NCBI GenBank assembly: GCA_015654965.1
Contig: JAATGD010000325.1
Coordinates: 1 to 8,397 of the forward strand
DNA from: Hyphomicrobiales bacterium
GTDB lineage: Bacteria; Pseudomonadota; Alphaproteobacteria; Rhizobiales; Rhizobiaceae
DNA length: 8,397 bases
Direction: 5' to 3'
The translations under genes and the position numbers were made by a program. This document shows, piece by piece, positions 1 through 6,381 of this stretch; position 1 is the stretch's first letter; every line of letters starts with the position of its first letter. The notes beneath the pieces are model-generated. The model saw only the letters and a list, made by a program, of their open reading frames with translations. It did no database searches and was not told the DNA's origin.

Positions 1-423
1 ATGGCGGGCGAAATGGGCCGCATCGTTTTTGCCGTCCCCGGCTCACCGCTTGACCCACGGGCGCGTGGCACCAATGCGCTTTTGAAACAGGGGGCAACGC
101 TTGTCACCGGCTTCAATGATATCATTGAAGCGCTGTCGCCTTTGCTGCGACCGCAGGATTTATTTGCAGCGCAACAGACAGTCAATGGTCCCTCCAGCTA
201 TCTGGAAGAGGCGGATGATGAGGAACCGCCGCTTCTCACCACGCAAAGCGACCGCGACAGGCTTATCGACGCGCTTGGCCCTACCCCGGTCGATGTTGAC
301 AGCCTTGTGCGCCAGACCGGCATCAGCGCCAGCCATATCCATCTTATCCTGCTGGAACTCGATCTGGCAGGCCGCCTCACCCGCTATCCGGGTAACCAGA
401 TCGCTCTGCTTCCCTCAATGTAA
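1..423 (+). CDS. dprA: DNA-processing protein DprA, C-terminal part (5' end outside window)
   Basis: DprA (Smf) binds single-stranded DNA taken up by the cell and loads RecA on it. The 140 residues visible are the end of the protein. The first part carries the last strands of the Rossmann-like DprA fold, including the family motif FAVPGSP (residues 10-16) followed by the RGTN element (residues 22-25) and a GA-LV segment. Residues from about 80 to 137 form the C-terminal winged-helix domain (pattern LIDALGP, then SLVRQTGIS and ILLELDLAGRL). An acidic linker (EEADDEE, 69-75) joins the two. The ATG at position 1 aligns with an internal position of the family, just before the E-x-GR-x-VFAVPGSP motif, so the gene is cut by the window and this is not its true start. 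Full-length DprA proteins are usually 350-400 residues. It ends with TAA and converges on the small minus-strand gene 30 bases away. No clear hairpin terminator lies between them. Confidence 0.93.
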   Translation: MAGEMGRIVFAVPGSPLDPRARGTNALLKQGATLVTGFNDIIEALSPLLRPQDLFAAQQTVNGPSSYLEEADDEEPPLLTTQSDRDRLIDALGPTPVDVDSLVRQTGISASHIHLILLELDLAGRLTRYPGNQIALLPSM

Positions 424-453
424 TGCCTTTAGGGGGGATCGGCATCAAAGGGT

Positions 454-621
454 TCAGTGCTGGAGTTCTTTTTCAATTCTGTCGCGCGCTTCTTCCGAGG
501 CCATCTCGATCATATAGGCGAGCAAAGGACTGTCGGTTTTTTTCGCTAGCTTTTTCAGCTCCCTGAGCATTTGTGCGATATAGATGAGCGTCTCTGGTTC
601 ATTTTCATGCCTCCGCGTCAT
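454..621 (-). CDS. small conserved-looking protein of unknown function, 55 residues
   Basis: This short minus-strand frame encodes a 55-residue soluble, charged protein. It opens MTRRHENEPETLIYIAQM and ends in a helix-forming stretch rich in Glu, Arg and Lys (EEARDRIEKELQH). The sequence is predicted mostly alpha-helical, with heptad-like spacing of Leu, Ile and Met (IYIAQMLRELKKLA, then LLAYMIEMA). It has no signal peptide, no Cys and no catalytic motif. I recognise the style as a small hypothetical protein common in Rhizobiales but cannot give a function. I chose the ATG at 621 because a GGGGG run sits four bases upstream of it on the minus strand. The frame stays open further to a TTG at 642, which lacks such a site. 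The gene is convergent with dprA and divergent from topA, so it has its own promoter, probably in the AT-rich region 640-700. The minus strand there shows TATAAA-like (660-665) and TAAAAT-like (648-653) boxes. Confidence 0.72.
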   Translation of the reverse strand: MTRRHENEPETLIYIAQMLRELKKLAKKTDSPLLAYMIEMASEEARDRIEKELQH

Positions 622-782
622 ATTGCCCCCATCAATACGCAATAGCCATTTTAGAAAAATTTATACCAACGAATGCCCCAATGAATTCCCTACGGTCACT
701 GCAATTGCGCCAACTCTACCAAAAGTTACATATTGTTCAATAGCACTTTATGGTTGTATTTGGTGTTTTTTTATCTCTTACT

Positions 783-811
783 CTTGACCTTGCGCTGCCC
801 TCTGTTCATGT
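783..811 (+). promoter_or_regulatory. candidate promoter for topA (and possibly the operon)
   Basis: CTTGAC at 783-788 matches the -35 element typical of housekeeping promoters in alphaproteobacteria. A 17-base spacer leads to TCATGT at 806-811, which is a poor match to a -10 box. If this promoter is used, transcription would begin near 818. That would give topA a leader of about 65 bases when it starts at 883, and would leave the GGAGGG at 812-817 outside the transcript. The call rests on the -35 match and position only. Confidence 0.3.
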
Positions 812-838
812 GGAGGGCAATGAATAAGACGCATTGGG

Positions 839-853
839 GAGGTCTAGCACCTC
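839..853 (+). repeat. short inverted repeat in the topA leader
   Basis: GAGGT (839-843) and ACCTC (849-853) can pair around a five-base loop, 29 bases ahead of the topA ATG. The stem would hide a GGAGG-type sequence that lies too far upstream to serve the 883 start. With only five base pairs it may be chance. No T-run follows, so it is not a terminator. Confidence 0.25.
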
Positions 854-882
854 GGGAATGCGTGAATCTGGGCTGCTTTTAT

Positions 883-3531
883 ATGAACGTCGTCGTTGTC
901 GAATCGCCTGCCAAGGCCAAAACCATCAATAAATATCTCGGCTCGAACTATAAGGTTTTGGCATCCTTTGGTCATGTGCGAGATCTGCCAGCTAAGGACG
1001 GTTCGGTTCGCCCGGATGAAGATTTCGCCATGTCATGGGAAGTTGACAGCAATTCGTCCAAGCGTCTTGCCGATATCGTCAAGGCGCTCAAGGACAGTGA
1101 CGGACTGTTTCTCGCAACCGACCCTGATCGTGAAGGCGAAGCCATTTCGTGGCACGTGCTGGAAGTGCTCAACCAGAAGAAGGCGCTCAAGGGCAAGACC
1201 GTCAAGCGCGTCGCCTTCAATGCCATCACCAAGAAGGCAGTGCTGGATGCCATCGCCAATCCGCGCGATATCGACGAACCGCTGGTCGATGCCTATCTCG
1301 CCCGTCGTGCGCTTGATTATCTCGTCGGCTTCACACTGTCGCCCGTTCTCTGGCGCAAGCTGCCTGGAGCGCGCTCGGCAGGCCGTGTGCAGTCGGTGGC
1401 GCTTCGCCTCGTCTGTGATCGTGAATCGGAAATCGAACGCTTCATTCGCGAAGAATACTGGAACATTACCGCCAATCTCAAAACGCCGCGCAATGATGCT
1501 TTTACCGCACGTCTGACCGCGATTGACGGCAAAAGGCTCGGCAAGCTCGACATCAAGAACGAAGAGCAGGCAACCGCCATCCACACCATGCTGGAAGGCG
1601 CGAACTTCAAGGCCATATCGGTCGAGGCAAAGCCGACCAAGCGCAATCCCGGCCCGCCCTTCACGACCTCGACGCTGCAACAGGCCGCATCCGGTCAGCT
1701 CGGTTTTTCCGCATCCCGCACCATGCAGGTGGCGCAGCGCCTTTATGAAGGCGTCGATATTGGCGGCGAAACGGCAGGTCTGATCACCTATATGCGTACC
1801 GATGGCGTGCAGATCGCGCCTGAAGCGATCAATGCCGCCCGAGACGCCATCGGAAAAAATTTCGGCGCCCAATACGTGCCGGAAAAGCCACGCTATTATT
1901 CGAGCAAGGCCAAGAACGCACAGGAAGCGCACGAAGCCATCCGCCCGACCGATTTTTCGCGTCATCCCAAGGATGTGCGCCGTTTTCTTGATGACGATCA
2001 GGCGCGGCTTTATGAACTGATCTGGAAGCGCACGATTGCCAGCCAGATGCAGGCCGCCGACATTGAACGCACGGTTGCAGATATCGAAGCCGTCAACGGC
2101 TCCCAGTCGGCCCTGTTGCGCGCCAATGGTTCGGTGACGAAATTCGACGGTTTCCTCGCCGCCTATACCGATCATCGTGAGGAAGAGGATGAGGACGAAG
2201 ACAGCGCGAAGCTGCCGGAAATCCGCTCTGGTGAAGCAATCGCGCGCGAAAAAATCGATGCCACGCAGCATTCGACCGAACCGCCGCCGCGCTATTCGGA
2301 AGCCTCGCTCATCAAGAAGATGGAAGAACTGGGAATCGGTCGTCCTTCGACCTATGCCGCGACCTTGGCCACGCTGCGTGACCGTGAATATATCACCATC
2401 GACAAGCGCAAGCTGACGCCCGACCCGAAGGGGCGGCTCGTCACAGCCTTCCTCGAAAGCTTTTTCAAGCGCTATGTCGAATATGATTTCACCGCTGACC
2501 TTGAAGAAAAGCTCGATCTGATTTCCGATGGCAAATTGTCATGGAAAGACGTGCTGCGCGATTTCTGGCGGGATTTTTCGGGTTCTGTGGATGACATCAA
2601 GGAATTGCGCGTCACCAACGTGCTCGATGCGTTGAATGAAGAACTCGCTCCCCTCGCCTTCCCCGACCGTGGCGACGGCAGCGACCCGCGCAGCTGTCCG
2701 GTCTGCGGCAATGGTCAATTGTCGCTCAAACTCGGAAAATATGGCGCTTTCGTCGGTTGCTCCAACTATCCTGAATGCAAGTTCACCCGCCAGCTTGGCG
2801 GTGAAGCCAATGGCGAGGCACAGCCTGCCGATGAGCCGAAAGCGCTGGGGAAAGATCCGTTCACCGGCGAGGACATTACCTTGCGTTCAGGCCGTTTCGG
2901 TCCCTATGTGCAGCGCGGTGAAGGCAAGGAAGCCAAGCGCGCCAGCCTGCCAAAAGGCTGGACACCCGATACGCTCGATCATGAAAAGGCGATGGCGCTG
3001 CTCTCGCTACCGCGTGATGTCGGGCAGCATCCGGAAAGCGGCAAGATGATCACTGCAAGCATTGGGCGCTATGGTCCCTATGTTGCGCATGACGGCACTT
3101 TCGCCAATCTGGAAAATGCTGAAGAAGTGTTTTCTGTTGGCATCAACCGCGCCGTATCCGTGCTTGCCGACAAGCAATCCAAGGGCGGGCGTGGGCGCTC
3201 GACACCTGCTGCCCTTGCGACATTAGGCGATCACCCGGATGGTGGCGCAATCACCGTCCGCGATGGCAAATATGGTCCTTATGTCAACTGGGGCAAGGTC
3301 AACGCGACGCTGCCCAAGGGCAAGGACCCAACCGGCGTGACGATGGAAGAAGCGCTGGCGCTGATTGCCGCAAAAGCGGGCAGCACCAAGACCAAGAAGG
3401 CTCCGGCCCTCAAGGCGGCCAGCAAATCCGCATCTGTGGATAAGAAAGCCGCCCCCAAAAAGGCCGCAACCAAGAAGACCGCTGCAAAAAAAGCCCCTTC
3501 CAGGACAAAAACGAAGGTGGCAGAGGAGTAA
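883..3531 (+). CDS. topA: DNA topoisomerase I (type IA)
   Basis: The enzyme relaxes negatively supercoiled DNA by cutting one strand through a 5'-phosphotyrosine link and passing the other strand through. The 882-residue product is close to the usual 860-900. The N-terminal TOPRIM domain shows the metal-binding acids: E7 in VVVVESPAKAKT and D80, D82, E84 in the DPDREGEA motif. The catalytic tyrosine is Y303 in ITYMRTDG. The family often has S where G stands here. An acidic run (residues 433-440) lies in a surface loop. After the core comes one four-cysteine zinc ribbon (C605, C608, C626, C632). It is followed by three C-terminal DNA-binding repeats, each marked by G-(R/K)-(F/Y)-GPYV at 670, 728 and 795. 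The last 51 residues form a Lys/Ala-rich histone-H1-like tail with 15 Lys. I chose the ATG at 883 because the conserved family start MNVVVVESPAKAKT begins there. In-frame starts at 820 (ATG) and 862 (GTG) remain possible. It heads the plus-strand gene cluster. Confidence 0.97.
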   Translation: MNVVVVESPAKAKTINKYLGSNYKVLASFGHVRDLPAKDGSVRPDEDFAMSWEVDSNSSKRLADIVKALKDSDGLFLATDPDREGEAISWHVLEVLNQKKALKGKTVKRVAFNAITKKAVLDAIANPRDIDEPLVDAYLARRALDYLVGFTLSPVLWRKLPGARSAGRVQSVALRLVCDRESEIERFIREEYWNITANLKTPRNDAFTARLTAIDGKRLGKLDIKNEEQATAIHTMLEGANFKAISVEAKPTKRNPGPPFTTSTLQQAASGQLGFSASRTMQVAQRLYEGVDIGGETAGLITYMRTDGVQIAPEAINAARDAIGKNFGAQYVPEKPRYYSSKAKNAQEAHEAIRPTDFSRHPKDVRRFLDDDQARLYELIWKRTIASQMQAADIERTVADIEAVNGSQSALLRANGSVTKFDGFLAAYTDHREEEDEDEDSAKLPEIRSGEAIAREKIDATQHSTEPPPRYSEASLIKKMEELGIGRPSTYAATLATLRDREYITIDKRKLTPDPKGRLVTAFLESFFKRYVEYDFTADLEEKLDLISDGKLSWKDVLRDFWRDFSGSVDDIKELRVTNVLDALNEELAPLAFPDRGDGSDPRSCPVCGNGQLSLKLGKYGAFVGCSNYPECKFTRQLGGEANGEAQPADEPKALGKDPFTGEDITLRSGRFGPYVQRGEGKEAKRASLPKGWTPDTLDHEKAMALLSLPRDVGQHPESGKMITASIGRYGPYVAHDGTFANLENAEEVFSVGINRAVSVLADKQSKGGRGRSTPAALATLGDHPDGGAITVRDGKYGPYVNWGKVNATLPKGKDPTGVTMEEALALIAAKAGSTKTKKAPALKAASKSASVDKKAAPKKAATKKTAAKKAPSRTKTKVAEE

Positions 3532-3537
3532 GAATTG
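3523..3537 (+). promoter_or_regulatory. ribosome binding site and TTG start of rnr
   Basis: GAGGAG at 3523-3528, inside the last codons of topA, lies six bases ahead of a TTG at 3535-3537. This strong site decides the rnr start in favour of TTG. The next ATG in frame (3634) has no comparable site. The overlap of this site with the end of topA suggests that translation of the two genes is coupled. Confidence 0.75.
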
Positions 3538-5910
3538 GCACGCCGTTTCCCCAAGCCCGAAACCGGACGCTCTGCACGGAGCGAACGGCGTGCACATCAA
3601 GCCAAATCAGAAGCTGCTCAATCCGGCGATCCGATGGCTTTCCTGCCGACACGCGATGAGGTTCTCAAATTCATCGAGGAGAACCCGGACCGTGCTGGCA
3701 AGCGTGAACTCGCAAAAGCTTTCAACATCAAGGGTGACGCACGCGTTTACCTGAAGGATTTGCTGCGCGAACTGGGTGACGAGGGCTTGCTGGAAAAGCG
3801 CTCCCGCCGCCTCAGCCGTCCCGGCTCACTGCCCCCTGTCACTGTTCTGCATATTATCGGACGCGACAATGATGGCGGCTTGCTGGCGCGTCCATCGGAA
3901 TGGGACGAGGAAAGCTATGGGCGGCCGCCTGTCGTCACCATCCGCCGCACCCGCTTGAACAAAGCCTCCGATGGCCCGACAGTGGGGGTCGGCGACCGGA
4001 TACTGGCCAAGATTTTCCGCAACAAGGACGAAGACGGCCCGGATTATTCGGCGCGTGTCATCAAGGTCATCGACCAGAGCAGCAATGCGGTTCTGGGCGT
4101 ATTGCGCCAGTTGAGCAATGGCGAATGGCGGCTTGAGCCGGTCAATCGCAAGCAGGGCGAAGTGCAGATCGACGCCAAAGCGCTGCTTGACGCGCAAAGT
4201 GGCGATCTGGTCGAAGTCGAACTCACCTCATCGCGTCGTCAGGGACTTCCACACGGCAAGGTGCAGCAAGTGATTGGCTCCATCGACAGCGAAAAGGCGC
4301 TGTCGATGATTGCTATCCACGAGCATGAAATCCCGCATATTTTCCCCGACGAAGTGCTGCGCGAAGCCGAATCGGCGCAAGCTGCAACGCTTGAGCGACG
4401 CGAAGACTGGCGCGAAGTGCCACTCATCACTATTGATCCGGCGGACGCCAAGGACCATGACGATGCGGTTTATGCTGAACCCGATCAGGATCCGAACAAT
4501 CCAGGCGGGCATATCGTCATCGTCGCCATTGCCGATGTCGCAGCTTACGTCCGTCCCGGCTCGGCTCTGGATCGCGAAGCGCTCAAGCGCGGCAATTCGG
4601 TCTATTTCCCCGACCGCGTTGTCCCCATGTTGCCGGAACGCATTTCCAACGATCTCTGCTCGTTGCGTGAACTGGAAGACCGTCCGGCACTTGCCGTGCG
4701 CATGGTATTCGACGCCAATGGGCGCAAGAAAGCGCATAAATTCCATCGTATCCTGATGAAATCAGCAGCAAAACTGAGTTATCAGCAGGCGCAGGCGGCC
4801 ATCGACGGCGCAACGGACGAGAAGACCGCGCCGATCCTCGATACGATCCTGAAACCGCTCTGGGCGGCCTATGCCGCCCTCAAACGCGGACGCGATGCCC
4901 GCGAACCGCTGGAACTCGACCTGCCAGAAAAGAAGATCATTCTGGCAGCCGACGGCAAGGTCGACCAGGTCATCGTACCGGAGCGGTTGGACGCGCATAA
5001 ACTCATTGAAGAATGCATGATTCAGGCCAATGTCGCCGCCGCCGAAACACTTGAAGCGCGCCGCCAGCCACTGATTTTCCGCATTCATGATGCGCCAGCC
5101 CTTGCCAAGCAGGAAAGTTTGCGCGAATTTTTGCGCACGCTCGACATCAGCCTAGCCAAAGGGGCCGAACTCAAGCCCGGCCAGTTCAACCGTATTTTGG
5201 CTGCGGTCGAGGATACCGACCATCAGGAATTGGTCAATCAGGTCGTGTTGCGCACCCAGAGCCAGGCCATCTATAGCCCGGATAATATCGGCCATTTCGG
5301 CCTGCATTTGAACCGCTATGCGCATTTCACCTCGCCCATTCGCCGCTATGCCGATCTCACGGTGCATCGCGCCCTGATCAAGGCGCTTGGGCTTGGCGCG
5401 GATGGATTGACCACGGACGAGGAAGCGCATCTGGAGGAAACCGCGGCGCTGATTTCCACGACCGAACGCCGCGCCATGCTGGCCGAGCGCGAAACCGTGG
5501 ACCGGCTGATCGCGCATTTTCTGGCAAGCCATCTTGGCGATGAATATGAGGCGCGTGTCACGGGCGTCACGCGGGCCGGCCTTTTCGTCAATCTTGCGAC
5601 ATATGGCGCGGATGGGCTGGTGCCCATTTCAACTTTAGGTCATGAATACTATCTATATGATGAAGCGAACCATGCCATTGCGGGCGAGCGGAGCGGCAAA
5701 GGCTTCCGTCTTGGCGACAATGTCACGGTCAGGCTTGTCGAGGCGCTGCCCGTTGCAGGTGCGTTGCGTTTCGAGATGGTATCAGAGCCGCATCCGCTGC
5801 CGATGTCGACCCGTTCGCATCACAAGGCGAGCCGGTCCATGAAGACGATGCGTGGACGCAAGGGAAAACCTTCGGGCATTCCGCGTTCCGGTAAGAGAGG
5901 TCGGTCATGA
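3535..5910 (+). CDS. rnr: ribonuclease R (3'-5' exoribonuclease, RNase II/R family)
   Basis: RNase R degrades RNA from the 3' end, including structured RNA, and takes part in mRNA and rRNA turnover and quality control in the cytoplasm. The 791-residue product has the full family layout. It has a basic N-terminus (1-35), a winged-helix domain (about 39-92) and cold-shock-like RNA-binding domains (about 100-260). The RNB catalytic domain follows (about 285-620), then an S1 domain (about 669-752, with GLFVNL and GADGLVPISTL) and a basic tail rich in Lys, Arg and Ser (757-791). The four metal-binding aspartates are visible as D301, D307, D309 and D310 in DPADAKDHDDA. The RNB signature SPIRRYADL is at 600-608. 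The winged helix, S1 and basic tail favour RNase R over RNase II. The gene starts with TTG behind a strong GAGGAG site, three bases after the topA stop and in the same frame as topA. Its stop overlaps the next gene as ATGA. Confidence 0.97.
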   Translation: MARRFPKPETGRSARSERRAHQAKSEAAQSGDPMAFLPTRDEVLKFIEENPDRAGKRELAKAFNIKGDARVYLKDLLRELGDEGLLEKRSRRLSRPGSLPPVTVLHIIGRDNDGGLLARPSEWDEESYGRPPVVTIRRTRLNKASDGPTVGVGDRILAKIFRNKDEDGPDYSARVIKVIDQSSNAVLGVLRQLSNGEWRLEPVNRKQGEVQIDAKALLDAQSGDLVEVELTSSRRQGLPHGKVQQVIGSIDSEKALSMIAIHEHEIPHIFPDEVLREAESAQAATLERREDWREVPLITIDPADAKDHDDAVYAEPDQDPNNPGGHIVIVAIADVAAYVRPGSALDREALKRGNSVYFPDRVVPMLPERISNDLCSLRELEDRPALAVRMVFDANGRKKAHKFHRILMKSAAKLSYQQAQAAIDGATDEKTAPILDTILKPLWAAYAALKRGRDAREPLELDLPEKKIILAADGKVDQVIVPERLDAHKLIEECMIQANVAAAETLEARRQPLIFRIHDAPALAKQESLREFLRTLDISLAKGAELKPGQFNRILAAVEDTDHQELVNQVVLRTQSQAIYSPDNIGHFGLHLNRYAHFTSPIRRYADLTVHRALIKALGLGADGLTTDEEAHLEETAALISTTERRAMLAERETVDRLIAHFLASHLGDEYEARVTGVTRAGLFVNLATYGADGLVPISTLGHEYYLYDEANHAIAGERSGKGFRLGDNVTVRLVEALPVAGALRFEMVSEPHPLPMSTRSHHKASRSMKTMRGRKGKPSGIPRSGKRGRS

Positions 5911-6365
5911 GCGCAGTTGAAGTGAATTCGGCACAAAAGACCGAGATTTTCGGCGGTGAGCCGAAATCCGCCCATCCCAAGCGTCCGCTGGGGCAAGCCA
6001 TGTGGCGTGGCTTCAAATCCCGCTGCCCGCATTGCGGCGAAGGTCGGCTGTTTCGTGCTTTCGTCAAGCCGGTCGACAAATGTTAGGTCTGCGGTGAGGA
6101 TTTTACCGAACAGCGCGCCGACGATCTTCCCGCCTATCTGACCATTCTGATTGTCGGCCATATCGTGGTGGGTGCCTTCATGGGTGTGGAAGCGACCACC
6201 GATCTGCCGCTCTGGGCGCATATGGCGATCTGGGGTCCGCTGACGCTCATTCTGGCGCTTGTGCTGCTGCAACCGATCAAGGGGGCGACGATCGGCCTGC
6301 AATGGGCACTTTACATGCATGGTTTCGGAGGCAAGGGCGAAGGCGACTATGGTGATGTGACCTGA
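5907..6365 (+). pseudogene. DUF983 family membrane protein, interrupted by an in-frame TAG
   Basis: The frame opens with an ATG overlapping the rnr stop (ATGA at 5907-5910) and would encode about 152 residues of a DUF983 protein, whose function is unknown. In order it has a variable N-terminus (about 1-28), the conserved GFKSRCPHCGEGRLFRAF block with C40 and C43, and a second knuckle C59-x-V-C62. The family-typical segment RADDLPAYLTILIVGHIVVG follows, then two or three hydrophobic membrane stretches (about 77-95 and 101-135). Codon 60 (6084-6086) is TAG, between C59 and V61, so translation would stop after 59 residues, before any membrane segment. Both sides remain in the same frame and keep family sequence, so this is a single nonsense change, probably recent, or a sequencing error. 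An ATG at 6165 could restart the rest, but inside the first membrane segment. The family often sits near respiratory genes, but this context does not show a role. Confidence 0.85.
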
Positions 6366-6381
6366 ACGGGTTTTCCTCATC

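Larger units (their letters stand above)
622..882. other. AT-rich divergent intergenic region between the small gene and topA
   Basis: These 261 bases separate two divergently oriented genes and are clearly more AT-rich than the flanking coding sequence, especially 640-785, which includes a run of seven T (766-772). The region should contain a minus-strand promoter for the small gene and a plus-strand promoter for topA. On the minus strand, TATAAA (660-665) and TAAAAT (648-653) are possible -10 boxes, without a convincing -35 at standard spacing. On the plus strand, CTTGAC at 783-788 is the best -35 candidate. A short inverted repeat, GAGGT and ACCTC around a five-base loop (839-853), and a GANTC site (864-868) lie just ahead of topA. 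I see no RNA gene, no insertion sequence and no convincing coding frame here. The topA frame does extend upstream to a TTG at 733, but those codons look non-coding. Confidence 0.6.

Noticed and set aside
424..453. Bidirectional terminator between dprA and the small convergent gene
   Set aside because: The 30 bases show no stem of useful length and no T-run.
733..762. Second promoter candidate for topA, TTGTTC (733-738) with TATTTG (757-762)
   Set aside because: Both boxes are weak, with 18-base spacing, in an AT-rich stretch where such matches are expected by chance.
733..882. N-terminal extension of TopA from TTG 733
   Set aside because: The extra 50 codons cover the AT-rich intergenic region including the promoter candidate, and the predicted hydrophobic start does not fit a cytoplasmic topoisomerase.
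1033..2271. Long minus-strand open frame (412 codons) inside topA
   Set aside because: It lies opposite the highly conserved TopA core, and its translation resembles no family. Long antisense frames are common in GC-rich genes.
3486..3492. A_AAA_AAA slippery heptamer near the end of topA
   Set aside because: The run is in the right phase for a -1 shift, but it is part of a Lys-rich tail where AAA codons are expected. No downstream stimulatory structure is visible, and the -1 frame gives no recognisable extension.
6084..6086. Programmed recoding of TAG (pyrrolysine or amber suppression) in the DUF983 gene
   Set aside because: Pyrrolysine is not expected in this group, nothing nearby resembles its machinery, and no catalytic reason exists for such a residue between zinc-binding cysteines. 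A simple nonsense change or error is more likely.
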